Source: Micromonospora chokoriensis
GTDB lineage: Bacteria > Actinomycetota > Actinomycetes > Mycobacteriales > Micromonosporaceae
Reading direction: 5' to 3'
Assembly: GCF_000718555.1 (NCBI RefSeq)
Contig: NZ_JOAN01000006.1
Location: forward strand, 124,001 to 188,000
Length of the DNA: 64,000 nt
Shown: piece after piece, positions 28,965 to 37,850 of the stretch
How the letters are laid out: every line of letters starts with the position of its first letter
Numbering within the stretch: position 1 is the first letter of the stretch
Notes under the pieces: generated by a model
Told to the model about the DNA's origin: nothing
Seen by the model: the letters and a program-made list of their open reading frames with translations, nothing else
Databases searched by the model: none
Position numbers and translations under genes: made by a program

Positions 28965-29948
28965 GTGACCCGGGTCGTCTTCCTGCTGGTCCCACAGCTG
29001 CACCTGCTGGACCTCGCCGGGCCAGCCCAGGTCTTCTCCAGCGCCGCCGACCTCGGGTACGACTATCGGCTGCACTACGTCGCCGAGCGCGAGCAGGTGC
29101 CGACGGTCCAGGGCGTACCGCTGGTCGCCGACGTCCGGTGGCCCGAGCTGACCCCGGACGACCTGCTGATCGTGCCCGGTTGGCGGCCGGCGGCGCACGG
29201 GCCGCAGGGGCCGGTGTCCCCCGGCGACCTGCGGCGGCTCGCCGAGCACCACGCGGCCGGCGGCACGGTGGCCAGCGTCTGCGCCGGGGCGTACGCCCTC
29301 GGGCGGGCCGGGCTGCTCGACGGCCGACGCTGCACCACCACCCACCACGAGGTGCAGGACGACCTGGCCCGCCGGCACCCGGCGGCCCAGGTCACCCGCG
29401 ACGTGCTCTACGTGGTGGACGATCGGGTGGTCACCTCCGCTGGCATTGCCAGTGGCATCGACGTGGCGTTGCACCTGGTGGCGACCCGGCACGGCCCGGC
29501 GACCGCCGCGAAGATCGCCCGCACGCTTGTCGTCTACGCCCGCCGTAACGGGCACGAGCAGCAGGCCAGCGCGATGATGCGGCACCGCTCGCACCTGTCC
29601 GACTCGGTGCACCGGGTGCAGGATCTGATCGACAGCCGGTACGCCGAGCCCTTGCCACTGGCCGAGCTGGCCGCAGCCGGCGGCGTGGCCGAGCGGACGC
29701 TGACCCGGTTGTTCCGCGCGAGCACCGGCCTCACCCCGCTCGGCTATCAGCAACTGCTGCGGGTCGAACGGGCCGAGCACCTGATCGGGCACGGGACGAC
29801 GGTGGAGGCCGCCGCGCGGACCGTCGGCTTTACCGATGCCCGGATGCTGCGCCGCCTGCGAGCCCGCCCCAGGAGGTCGGCTCCGGTCTTGAGCGGTAGT
29901 AGTCGTCCCGGGAGTGGAACTCCACCGGCAGCGAGCCGGGCAGCGTGA
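28965..29948 (+). CDS. GlxA-type AraC-family regulator (DJ-1/PfpI domain)
   Basis: Transcriptional regulator of 327 residues. Residues 1-170 form a DJ-1/PfpI-like domain (VVFLLVPQLHLLDLAGPAQVF; nucleophile-elbow-like SVCAGAYALG) and about 215-295 an AraC HTH pair (ELAAAGGVAERTLTRLF, VGFTDARMLRRL). The last 30 residues (RPRRSAPVLSGSSRPGSGTP...) are unlike the family and lie over the convergent neighbour, suggesting a readthrough extension. Probably co-transcribed with and regulating the hydrolase gene 4 nt upstream. Confidence 0.88.
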   Translation: MTRVVFLLVPQLHLLDLAGPAQVFSSAADLGYDYRLHYVAEREQVPTVQGVPLVADVRWPELTPDDLLIVPGWRPAAHGPQGPVSPGDLRRLAEHHAAGGTVASVCAGAYALGRAGLLDGRRCTTTHHEVQDDLARRHPAAQVTRDVLYVVDDRVVTSAGIASGIDVALHLVATRHGPATAAKIARTLVVYARRNGHEQQASAMMRHRSHLSDSVHRVQDLIDSRYAEPLPLAELAAAGGVAERTLTRLFRASTGLTPLGYQQLLRVERAEHLIGHGTTVEAAARTVGFTDARMLRRLRARPRRSAPVLSGSSRPGSGTPPAASRAA

Positions 29949-30552
29949 CCCGGGTGTCGCCGGCGAGCAGGCTGGGGCCGGCCCGCAGTAGCAGCACGTC
30001 GCGCTCCTGAGCCGAGAGGTCGACAAGTTGCGGGCGGGTGAGCCGGAACATGGCCACCGCCCGGCGAACCTGCCGGGCCAGCGCCACGACCTCGGCGGCC
30101 GCTCCGCTGAGGGCCAACGCCGGCTGCTGGATGGTGCGCAGCGCGTCGCAGACGATCAGCAACTGCGCCGGGTCGTCCTGTGGGGTCGCCGGCAGCTCCA
30201 ACCGGGACGGCCACTGCCAGCGAATCTGCCCGCTCATCAGGCCGTTCAGTCGAGCGGGCGGCCGTGCCCGGTGCGTGCTCTCGGCGACCAGCGACAGCTG
30301 CGAGCCACTGCCCACCCAGCAGATCCGCTGATCGGTGACGGTAACCGCGACCGGCTCGGGCAGCTGCCAACGGCGTCGCGCCTCGCTCGGCCCGAGTAGG
30401 TAGCCCGCGACCAGCAGTTGGTGACGCCCGAGCACCCGCTCACCGGGCCGAGGTCGCAGATTGTAGCGGCGGTCCAGGGTCGGCCCCACGTCGTCGTCCG
30501 GAGCGTCGAACCGGTGGGGACCGATAAAGAAGGGGGACGTGTCGGCGTGCAT
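29830..30552 (-). CDS. Hypothetical protein
   Basis: A 240-residue soluble protein with no domain I recognise. A central stretch (VAVTVTDQRICWVGSG..) resembles PH-like beta strands and the C-terminal half is helical (LQ..AAAEVVALARQVRRAVAMFRL). The ATG at 30552 has GGAAGG 8 nt upstream. The 3' end overlaps the convergent regulator gene by 119 nt. Confidence 0.7.
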   Translation of the reverse strand: MHADTSPFFIGPHRFDAPDDDVGPTLDRRYNLRPRPGERVLGRHQLLVAGYLLGPSEARRRWQLPEPVAVTVTDQRICWVGSGSQLSLVAESTHRARPPARLNGLMSGQIRWQWPSRLELPATPQDDPAQLLIVCDALRTIQQPALALSGAAAEVVALARQVRRAVAMFRLTRPQLVDLSAQERDVLLLRAGPSLLAGDTRVTLPGSLPVEFHSRDDYYRSRPEPTSWGGLAGGAASGHR

Positions 30553-30624
30553 CGTCACGACCTTCCGGTCAGCTGGCTGTGTAGTGAAGCCTGGCGGACC
30601 GGGGAGCCGCTGTCATGACGGCCG

Positions 30625-31314
30625 TTAGGGGGTCGGCCGGTCGTGCGCCGCCTGTGACCGGTAGATGCCGATCTCCTCCGGGCGGACTAGGCCGTCCTCG
30701 ATCGCGCGGGCGAGTAATGCTGCCTTTGTGGCGGCTGGCCGACCCGCCCGGGTGTACTTGATCCGAGCCCGGTCGACGTACTGCTTCACCGTGTGCTCGC
30801 TGATCTGCATCCGCCGGGCCACCGACGCCTTGGACATCGACTGGAACCAGAGCAGCAGCGCCTCACGCTCCTTGTCGGAGAGCATCGGCCGGTCCGGCCG
30901 CGGGTCGCCAACCATCGCGCCGGCCAGCGCGGGCGGCACGTACGGGCGGTCGCTCGCGGCGGCCAGCACCGTCTCGACGCAGTGTTCCCGGCCTTCGTGC
31001 TTGGCGAGGAACGCCACCGCCCCGGCGTCCAGCGCGGCGAGCATCGTCTGCGGGTCGGTGTGCTCCGAATAGACCACCACCCGTCGCCCGGCAGCGCTCA
31101 GCTCGGCCAGCTTGTCCAACGCCATCCGCCCGTGCAGCCGCAGGTCGAGCAGGATGACGTCGGCGTCCGGTGCCGCCCGCAGTACCGCGTCCGGGTCGTC
31201 GCCGGTGGCGAGCACCGTCAGGCGCGGCTCGGTGGCGAGCCAGGCGCGAACCCCCTCGACGACCACCGGGTGGTCGTCGACGATCGCCACCCCGACCGGC
31301 CGATCGCCGGTCAT
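30625..31314 (-). CDS. NarL/LuxR-family response regulator
   Basis: DNA-binding response regulator of 229 residues. The receiver domain has DDHP acidic residues at the start and the phospho-acceptor Asp in VILLDLRLHG (about residue 57). The C-terminal LuxR HTH is LSDKEREALLLWFQS..ASVARRMQISEHTVKQYVDRAR. It begins with an ATGA overlap on the degenerate kinase gene, the third gene of the operon read from 33687. Confidence 0.9.
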   Translation of the reverse strand: MTGDRPVGVAIVDDHPVVVEGVRAWLATEPRLTVLATGDDPDAVLRAAPDADVILLDLRLHGRMALDKLAELSAAGRRVVVYSEHTDPQTMLAALDAGAVAFLAKHEGREHCVETVLAAASDRPYVPPALAGAMVGDPRPDRPMLSDKEREALLLWFQSMSKASVARRMQISEHTVKQYVDRARIKYTRAGRPAATKAALLARAIEDGLVRPEEIGIYRSQAAHDRPTP

Positions 31315-32519
31315 CGCTGCCACCGGGTCTGCGCCCATCTGATGTTCCCGTCCCGTTCGTAGAGGTACTGCACCTGCCCGTCGTCGTGGTCCCCGGGCGG
31401 CAAGCCGGTCGCCCCTGGTCCTTCCCGGTCCGGCGTGACCAGGCTGACCACCACCTCGTCCGGGCTGGAGACCACGGTCAGTCGTGCCCACCCCTGAGCG
31501 TCGGCGAGGGTGCCGGTGAGCGGGTCGGCGAGCCGGCGTCGGACCTCCACCGGCAGCGGCGGCGGGGTGCCGATGGTGACCAGGTCGATCGGCAGGCCGT
31601 TGCGTTCCGCCAGGTCGGCGGCGGCCCGCAGCTCGTGCAGCAGCGGGTCGGGCACGTCGTCGGACTCGGCGATCAGGCGGCGCAGCCGGGCGGCGGCCAG
31701 CACGCACCGGCGCTGCACCTCCGGGTCGTCCGGGTCGGCCTGACCGGCGGCCAACTCCCCGAGGACCCGCCCGGCCGCCGAGCCGGCCAGCGCGAGCCGG
31801 TCCCGGCGCTCCCGCCGGCCACGCTCGGCGGCATCGCGCTCCGCGGCCATCGCGTGGTCGGCGGCCGAGACGGCGGCCCGCTCCCGAGCCAGGCCGACGA
31901 TCGTCGCGCTGCCCACGAAGACCGCCACCGGCAGCGAGAACGTCCCGTACACGTACATCACGTAACGGGCAACGTCCGCCGGGTCGGGACCATGCCCGAG
32001 TACGGCGACCAGTGCGATCAACGCGTGCGTGCTCAGCAGCGCGATCAGCCCCACGACCCGCTGACCCCACAGCGCCAGCACGAAGAACCAGCCGAGCGTG
32101 CCCCACACCCAGTTGGCGGCGGTGAACAACTGCTGCTCACCGGCTGCGGCGAAGACGGCCGCGTCGACGGCCAGCAGCAGCCCGGCCAGTGGCCACGGCG
32201 GCAGCGGCGAGCCCCGCAGCAGCCGTACGCCCGCCACCGCGCCGGCCACCGCGACAAGCACCCAGGCGCCGAGCACCACCGTCGGCGCGGCGAACTGCGC
32301 GCGGGCGGTCAGCACCGCTGGCAACCCGATCGCGACGTGCCAGGCCAGTGCGATGGCGACGGCGACGATCCGGGCACCACGGTCGGACGCGTGCGCCACG
32401 GCGGCCGGCGCGGCGAGCCCTTCGGCAGAGATCGGCTCCCGGGGTGTCGGCACGCTCGCCCGGTCCGGTGCCTCTAGAGCGTCGGTGGGGTGCGCCGGGG
32501 CGCCGAGGTCAGCCGACAC
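31311..32519 (-). CDS. Degenerate sensor-kinase-like membrane protein
   Basis: A 402-residue protein with five or six membrane helices (about 50-200), a coiled segment (RERAAVSAADHAMAAERDAAERGRRERRDR) and a cytoplasmic part. It stands between a complete NarL-type kinase and the response regulator and matches that layout, but I see no phospho-accepting His in the coil and no N or G box of the ATPase domain. It may be a pseudokinase partner for heterodimerisation. It overlaps both neighbours by 11 and 4 nt. Confidence 0.75.
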   Translation of the reverse strand: MSADLGAPAHPTDALEAPDRASVPTPREPISAEGLAAPAAVAHASDRGARIVAVAIALAWHVAIGLPAVLTARAQFAAPTVVLGAWVLVAVAGAVAGVRLLRGSPLPPWPLAGLLLAVDAAVFAAAGEQQLFTAANWVWGTLGWFFVLALWGQRVVGLIALLSTHALIALVAVLGHGPDPADVARYVMYVYGTFSLPVAVFVGSATIVGLARERAAVSAADHAMAAERDAAERGRRERRDRLALAGSAAGRVLGELAAGQADPDDPEVQRRCVLAAARLRRLIAESDDVPDPLLHELRAAADLAERNGLPIDLVTIGTPPPLPVEVRRRLADPLTGTLADAQGWARLTVVSSPDEVVVSLVTPDREGPGATGLPPGDHDDGQVQYLYERDGNIRWAQTRWQR

Positions 32520-33687
32520 CTGGCCACTCCAGTCGGATCCGGGTGCCGTCGCCGATCGCCGAGCGCACGTCGGCCCGCCCCCCGACCGTCGCCATCCGCC
32601 CGCGGATCGACTCGCGCAACCCGTACCGGTGCGGGGGAACGGTGGCCGGGTCGAAGCCGGGGCCGTCGTCCGCGACCTCGACCACGACGCCGATCGCGTC
32701 CCGGGTCAGTCGCAGCGTGGCCGGCGTGCCCGGCGCGTGGCGGACCACGTTGGACAACGCCGCGTAGGCGCTCTCGCTGATCGCGTCGGCCACACCGGCG
32801 GGGACGGCGCACGACGCCAGGTCCAGCCGCACCGCAAGCTCGGGCAGACGGCCCACCACCGCGCGCAACCGCCCATCCAGCGGCACCGGGCCGTCGCCGG
32901 CCACCGGGCCGACGTCGGTGAGTGCCACGAGGGTACGCAGGTCAGCGGCGCACCGGTCGCGAAAGGAAGCCGATGGGCCGGCCACCGCGCCGAGCCCCAC
33001 CATGGTCAGCGTGCCGAGCACCGTGTCGTGCAGGTCGCGATTCTGCTGGCGTTCGGCGTCGCGGGCGGCGCGGGCGACCGTCGCCTCCCGGGTCAGCCGC
33101 TGATGCTCGACGAAGGCGCGGTCGGCGCGGCCGATCCGCCGACGCATCACCTCCGACATCATCGCCGTGCAGGCGGTCTGGACCAGCAAAGTCGTCGCGT
33201 GCGCCCGAGCCTCGATGGGGTTGCCCGCCGCTTGCGCGCCCGTCGCGTACGCGGCGACCACGAGCAGCCCCGCCGGGATCGACCACCGCGCCTGGGCGGT
33301 GGCCTGCGCGTTGATCACCGTGGTGCTGGCCAGCACAGCGATCCAACTGCCCTCGCCGGGCAGCACTTCGGGTGCCACCAGCACGGGGATGAGGAGGCAG
33401 GCCACCGCGGTGGCCGCTACGTCACCGGCGACCAGGGGCTGGCTGATCCCGTGGCGGAACGCGCGATACGCGTACCAGAGGGACCAGCCGGTCAGCGCGG
33501 CCACACCGGGCAGCAACACCGCCAGCTCGACCGGCGGGGTCTGCACCGACAGGGCCACCGCCGCGCCGACCAGGCCGCAGGTCAGCCGTAGCAACGCCGG
33601 CAGCGTGGTGAAGATGAGGCTGAGCGCACCGCCGGCCGGACTGTCCAGTGTGGGTGGCGACGCGGTGGGGACGGCAACGGCCGGCAT
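32509..33687 (-). CDS. NarL-type sensor histidine kinase
   Basis: Sensor kinase of 392 residues from ATG 33687. About six membrane helices (25-190) are followed by the HisKA_3 segment with the phospho-accepting His in RDLHDTVLGTL and an HATPase domain with the N box AALSNVVRHA and G1 box VADDGPGFD. Start: AAGGA lies 9 nt upstream of 33687; an in-frame ATG at 33744 is possible but coincides with the expected transcript start. First gene of a three-gene unit with a pseudokinase and a response regulator. Confidence 0.88.
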   Translation of the reverse strand: MPAVAVPTASPPTLDSPAGGALSLIFTTLPALLRLTCGLVGAAVALSVQTPPVELAVLLPGVAALTGWSLWYAYRAFRHGISQPLVAGDVAATAVACLLIPVLVAPEVLPGEGSWIAVLASTTVINAQATAQARWSIPAGLLVVAAYATGAQAAGNPIEARAHATTLLVQTACTAMMSEVMRRRIGRADRAFVEHQRLTREATVARAARDAERQQNRDLHDTVLGTLTMVGLGAVAGPSASFRDRCAADLRTLVALTDVGPVAGDGPVPLDGRLRAVVGRLPELAVRLDLASCAVPAGVADAISESAYAALSNVVRHAPGTPATLRLTRDAIGVVVEVADDGPGFDPATVPPHRYGLRESIRGRMATVGGRADVRSAIGDGTRIRLEWPGVG

Positions 33688-33767
33688 CGGAGTGTGTCCT
33701 TCCGACAACGACCCGGTCCGGGTCCGCACGGCGTAGATCGACATCGGACAATAGCATGCCTGGCAGC

Positions 33768-33782
33768 AAAGGGTGACCCTTT
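33768..33782. promoter_or_regulatory. Palindrome over the -35 region of the kinase operon
   Basis: AAAGGGTGACCCTTT has perfect 7-bp arms around one base. On the minus strand a -10-like TATTGT lies at 33753-33748, which puts the palindrome over the -35 region. A further half site (AAGGGTGAC on the minus strand) occurs near 33804-33813. Confidence 0.5.
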
Positions 33783-33805
33783 GTGTGTGGTGTGTCGCTA
33801 ATGAG

Positions 33806-34201
33806 TCACCCTTCGCTGCGCGGCTGGAGCAGGTCCCAGCGATTGCCGTAGAGATCGACGAATACCGCTACCGATCCGTACGCCTCGTGCCGCGGTTCCT
33901 CCAGGAAGCGCACCCCGGCCGCCGCCATCCGGGCGTGGTCCCGGGCGAAATCCTCCGTGTAGAGGAACAGCCCGACCCGGCCGCCGGTCTGGTCGCCGAC
34001 CCGAGCGCGCTGCTCGGGGGTGCTCGGCCGCGCCAGCAGCAGGGCCGTCTCCCGGGCGCCCGCCGGGCGGATGACCACCCAGCGTGAGCCGTCCGGTCGA
34101 GCGGTGTCCTCCACCAACTCGAAACCGAGGTCCCCGACGTAGAAGTCGATCGCCTCGTCGTACTCCTCGACCAGCAGTGTGACAAGTCCCAGATGTGCCA
34201 T
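33806..34201 (-). CDS. VOC (glyoxalase/bleomycin-resistance-type) family protein
   Basis: A 131-residue single-chain VOC protein with the paired beta-alpha-beta-beta-beta units: MAHLGLVTLLVEEYDEAIDFY and GRVGLFLYTEDFARDHARM..EAYGSVAVFVDLYGNRWDLLQ. His and Glu residues at the usual metal positions are visible in part (Glu in EPRHEAYGS). The ATG at 34201 starts the fold; the frame is open upstream. Activity not inferable. Confidence 0.82.
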   Translation of the reverse strand: MAHLGLVTLLVEEYDEAIDFYVGDLGFELVEDTARPDGSRWVVIRPAGARETALLLARPSTPEQRARVGDQTGGRVGLFLYTEDFARDHARMAAAGVRFLEEPRHEAYGSVAVFVDLYGNRWDLLQPRSEG

Positions 34202-34344
34202 TCGGCCATTCTGCCGGCGGGTGCTGCGGGCCCACCCGGCGGCGTCCGCGCTGGTCACCCGCGTCACGCCGGCGGCCTGCGGCGGCCCGGAACCAGGCGC
34301 GCTCGGCGTCCGTCTCATCCTCGGTTGGAAAGGTGGTGAGCCGG

Positions 34345-35322
34345 ATGCGCTCGTCTCGCACCGTACTGGTGATGGCGCTGCTCGGCATGGCGCTGAGTGG
34401 CTGCGGTGGCACGGGGATCGGGCCCGGCGCAGCCGAGGAGCCCGACCCGGCCCAGATCGTGGATGGGTGGACCTCCTGCGCCAAGGAGGCGCCTCGGGCC
34501 GGCGAGATGATCATGGAGACGTCGCCACCGGCCGCGAGAGAGCCGAAGGCCGGTCGCATCGACTCCACGTTCACCCCGGTCGCCGCCGTGATCTGCGGGC
34601 GGGAGATCCGACCCGGCCCCAACGGCGGCCAGGAGCAGATCGCCACCGAGCGACGCGCCGAGCAGATCGCACCGCTGGTCACCGCGCTGCGCCTGCCCAG
34701 CCAGCAGGCCGGCGGGAATGTCGCCTGCACCCTCGACATGGTCATCCCGCCATGGTTGGCTCTGGTGGACGACCGGGGGCGCTGGCTGCGGCCCCACATC
34801 CCGACGGACTCCTGCGGGAAACCTCGCGTCGAGGTGATCGCCGCGTTGGCTGGGCCGCAGTGGATCACGGTGGACACCCGTGCCATCCGGCAGGTCGAAT
34901 CTCCGGCGGCTGAAGCCGCCGGATGCGCGCAACAGTGGACGGACATGGTGTGGGTGGAAACCAGGAGCGGTCGCCCCGGGTCGGTCACCTCGCGGGCCGC
35001 CGGGCCGCTGCGCCTCTGTGTGTACGAGGTGCCCGCGTCGATTCAGGGCGGCGACAAACCGGCGGGTGAATTCGTGTACGGCGGGCCGCTGCCAGCCGAG
35101 CGTCAGGCGGGTGTGCTCCGGGCGTTGTCCAACCGCCGCGCGGTGGTCGACTGCGCCACCCCGGCGTCCCGCTTTGCGGTGCTGCGCCCGCTCGACGGGG
35201 GAGGCCCCGAGCAGTACGTGGAACTCGACGAATGCCTTCGTTTCTTGGTCGCGCCGCCGAGCGGAGGGGCGCAACTCGGCCAGGGCGACGCCGCGCTGGC
35301 CGCCCTGCTGGGCCCCGTCTGA
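34345..35322 (+). CDS. Hypothetical lipoprotein
   Basis: A 325-residue secreted protein with a clear lipoprotein signal (MRSSRTVLVMALLGMALSGC, lipobox ALSGC with Cys 20). The mature part has several Cys residues (TSCAKEA, VICGRE, NVACTLD, DSCGKP, AGCAQQ, RLCVYE, VDCATP, DECLRF) that could form disulfides. No known domain. GTG 34336 is an alternative start. Confidence 0.75.
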   Translation: MRSSRTVLVMALLGMALSGCGGTGIGPGAAEEPDPAQIVDGWTSCAKEAPRAGEMIMETSPPAAREPKAGRIDSTFTPVAAVICGREIRPGPNGGQEQIATERRAEQIAPLVTALRLPSQQAGGNVACTLDMVIPPWLALVDDRGRWLRPHIPTDSCGKPRVEVIAALAGPQWITVDTRAIRQVESPAAEAAGCAQQWTDMVWVETRSGRPGSVTSRAAGPLRLCVYEVPASIQGGDKPAGEFVYGGPLPAERQAGVLRALSNRRAVVDCATPASRFAVLRPLDGGGPEQYVELDECLRFLVAPPSGGAQLGQGDAALAALLGPV

Positions 35323-35366
35323 TCCAACTAGGCGGCCCCCTGGCCGAGGGCGTCGCGTCGCGTCGC

Positions 35367-35442
35367 GCCGATCATGGAGGTGTGGTGCCCAGTTTGGCGC
35401 TCTAGCGGGTGCTTTGTCGCCCACCACAACTCCATGATCGGC
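35367..35442. repeat. Intergenic inverted repeat, GATCA family, copy 3
   Basis: 21-nt arms (35367-35387 and 35422-35442) with one mismatch and a 34-nt spacer; the outer arm begins GCCGATCATGGAG. Located between convergent genes. Confidence 0.82.
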
Positions 35443-35485
35443 GGGCGGGTGCCTGGATGCCCTGGGTTGTTGCTGTGTTTGAGAT

Positions 35486-35516
35486 GGCGGGGCGGTCCGG
35501 TTCGGACCGCCCCGCC
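35486..35516. terminator. Intrinsic terminator
   Basis: GGCGGGGCGGTCCG pairs perfectly with 35503-35516 across GTT (14-bp stem), 5 nt downstream of the secreted-protein gene read on the minus strand. Confidence 0.8.
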
Positions 35517-35521
35517 GCGGA

Positions 35522-36055
35522 TCACTCGGGGATGACGAACTGCGCGGTGCTGGTCGTGTCGTAGCTGACGCCGTTCTTCTCCGCGTGGTGGCTGCAGTTG
35601 ACCGTGACCGTCCGGGACTGGACGGGAACGCCGGAGACCGGCACGGTCGGAGACCAGAAGTGCACGTCAACGAGCGCACCGTTGTTCTCGGAGTCGTAGT
35701 CGTTGGTGGAGTAGCTGAGCACGCTGGTGCTGCACCGGACGTTTATGTAGTTGGCGTCCACCCGGTCGTTGCTCTGGTTGGCGAGCCGGGAGTATCCGCG
35801 GACCTTGACGCCGCCGAGACGATACGGCCACGCGCCGTCGTGGCCTACTTCTTCCAACTGGATGACACCCTGCAAGTTGTAGGCCGGGCCCGGCGGGGTG
35901 CCCCCGCCACCACCACCGCCGCCCCCGCCCTCGCCACCGCCGCAGTCGTCGATGGGGCATTCCGGTAGCCATGCCTGTGCCGGCGCGGCGGATGCCACGG
36001 CGACGCTGAGGCCTACCATCAGCGCGATGGCGGCTTGCGCGGTGCGTGTGAACAC
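35522..36055 (-). CDS. Secreted hypothetical protein with poly-Gly linker
   Basis: A 177-residue exported protein. The signal peptide ends AQA; the mature N-terminus WLPECPIDDCGGGEGG leads into a run of Gly and then a beta-rich domain (YNLQGVIQLEEVG.., NVRCSTSVLSYSTND, RTVTVNCSHHAEKNG). GTG 36055 has AGGAG five nt upstream; GTG 36070 is the alternative. No known function. Confidence 0.72.
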   Translation of the reverse strand: MFTRTAQAAIALMVGLSVAVASAAPAQAWLPECPIDDCGGGEGGGGGGGGGGTPPGPAYNLQGVIQLEEVGHDGAWPYRLGGVKVRGYSRLANQSNDRVDANYINVRCSTSVLSYSTNDYDSENNGALVDVHFWSPTVPVSGVPVQSRTVTVNCSHHAEKNGVSYDTTSTAQFVIPE

Positions 36056-36227
36056 ATCGTCTCCTGTCACCTGACGCGGGGAGCCGTCATTGCGCCCCGT
36101 GATCGTTTGATGGCCAAGAGTATTTGGTTTGGTTGCCCTGCAGAATCATTCGTTTCGGTGCTGGTCGACATCCGTGCGGGGGTTCCGGGCCGCCCCACGA
36201 CCCGGGCGGCGACCGGCTGTGGGTGCG

Positions 36228-37292
36228 TCACCAGGTCTCTGGGCGGTTGAGGTCGCGGGCCGGCTGGTAGCCGCCGAGGATCGCCAGGCCTTCCGACTCG
36301 GTGTAGCCGCTGCCCCAACCCTTGCGGAACGCCTCGACGACGCAGGGCTTGACGGTCATCTCCAGCACGTCGCTGCCCTGCCGGCGAGCCCGGTAGGGGC
36401 CCGCGACGAGATCCCCGGGCCGGGCCTTGTCGCCGTTCGGGGCGGGTTGCGCCCGGACCGTCAGCCAGCGACCCTCATCATCACCGACCACGAGTGCGCC
36501 TTCGACGAAGGGGTCTCGCACCGACTGGCCGAGCGTGACCGAGCATTCGAGTAGCCGTCCGCCGGGCGGCAGCGACTCCAGGCGGAACGGCACGACGCAG
36601 CGGTGGGCACCGTCGAAACGGACCAGGCTCGCCATACCCGTCGCCTCGTCGCTGGTGGTCGCGTACGCGTCCAACTGGGCCCAGAGCCCGTCGCCGGGCT
36701 GCCAGCGAACGAACCACAGCTTCCGGTCGCCGGACGGATCGAACCAGGCGACCCCCGGGCGGTCACCGACCCGTACGTCGGTGCGGGGCTGCGGTCGTCC
36801 CGCCGAGGACAGGGTCTGCTGTAGCTCGTTCAGCAACGCTTCGCTGCGGGCCAGCACGAAGCGAGCCTGACCGGTCGGGCCCCGAAACTCGGCGCTCTCG
36901 GTGCCGCGCCCGGTACGCCAGGTCGCGTACTCGGCATCGCTCACCAGCGTGTCGGCCGAGAAGTGCACAGTGGCGGGATCGGCACCTACCTCCTGAGGGC
37001 GGGCGATGGCGCCGGTCTGCGCCGGCGCGTCCGGCAAGCTGAGCACCTGGCGCATGAACGGATCGACCGACGGGATCGGGTCATCGATGGTCCAGACACC
37101 CGGGATCGCCAAGACCACCGAGGTTAGGGCGATGCACGCTGCCGCCGCGCCGCCGGCGATCAGCCCACGGCGACGCCGTCGGATCCGGCGACCGTGATGA
37201 CGGGCCTGCTCCACGATCGGTGTCGGGTCGATGTCGCCGCCCGCGCGATGCTTGAGCGTGGTGGCGAGCTGCTGGTCGAGGTCGCTGATCAT
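36228..37292 (-). CDS. Membrane protein encoded with ECF sigma factor
   Basis: A 354-residue protein with one transmembrane helix (about 43-66, after an Arg-rich RRIRRRRRG) and a large extracytoplasmic part. Its start overlaps the stop of the SigE-type sigma gene (TGATG), the usual place for a membrane-bound partner, possibly an anti-sigma-like protein; the short N-terminal cytoplasmic part has no zinc motif. Its last 66 bp have a decayed copy at 42832-42896. Confidence 0.8.
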   Translation of the reverse strand: MISDLDQQLATTLKHRAGGDIDPTPIVEQARHHGRRIRRRRRGLIAGGAAAACIALTSVVLAIPGVWTIDDPIPSVDPFMRQVLSLPDAPAQTGAIARPQEVGADPATVHFSADTLVSDAEYATWRTGRGTESAEFRGPTGQARFVLARSEALLNELQQTLSSAGRPQPRTDVRVGDRPGVAWFDPSGDRKLWFVRWQPGDGLWAQLDAYATTSDEATGMASLVRFDGAHRCVVPFRLESLPPGGRLLECSVTLGQSVRDPFVEGALVVGDDEGRWLTVRAQPAPNGDKARPGDLVAGPYRARRQGSDVLEMTVKPCVVEAFRKGWGSGYTESEGLAILGGYQPARDLNRPETW

Positions 37293-37789
37293 CAGAACTC
37301 TCCTGCCCGTGCGGGGGTTGCCGCTTCCTGCCGTTGACGCAGCGCCGCCAGGGCCCGCTTCGCGTGTGTGCGAACCGTCCCGGCCGAGCAGGCGAGGATC
37401 TCGGCGATCGACGTGTCGTCGAGGTCCTCGTAGTAGCGCAGGACGATCACGGTGCGCTGACGCGCCGGCAGATCACAGACCAGCCGCCACAGCGCGTCGC
37501 GTTCGGCGACCCCGGCGGCCTCGTCCACGTCGCCCGCCTTATCGCGTACGGCGGCGACGGAGATCTCTCGGCTGCTGCGCTGACGCCACCAGGAATTGTG
37601 GGCGTTCACGAGCATGCGTCGGACGTAGGCATCAGGACGGTCCGTCCGCGAGATGCGCCCCCACCGGGCGTACGCCCGAGCGAGGACATCCTGAACCAGG
37701 TCCTCGGCTCGGTGCTCGTCACCGGTCAGCAGCCGGGCGAGCCGCACCAGCGCCGAAGTGCGAGCGAACGCGTACTCCTCGAACGTCAC
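37292..37789 (-). CDS. SigE-family ECF RNA polymerase sigma factor
   Basis: A 165-residue extracytoplasmic-function sigma factor of the actinobacterial SigE type. Region 2 (EEYAFARTSALVRLARLLTGD..AEDLVQDVLARAYARW) and region 4 (LPARQRTVIVLRYYEDLDDTSIAEILACSAGTVRTHAKRAL) are intact. Coupled to the downstream membrane protein by a 1-nt overlap. Confidence 0.92.
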   Translation of the reverse strand: MTFEEYAFARTSALVRLARLLTGDEHRAEDLVQDVLARAYARWGRISRTDRPDAYVRRMLVNAHNSWWRQRSSREISVAAVRDKAGDVDEAAGVAERDALWRLVCDLPARQRTVIVLRYYEDLDDTSIAEILACSAGTVRTHAKRALAALRQRQEAATPARAGEF

Positions 37790-37850
37790 GCCCTATTAAC
37801 GTCGTAGGTCGGCCAACACGTAGACAGCCCGCCGGGTTTTCTCCGGGGTC

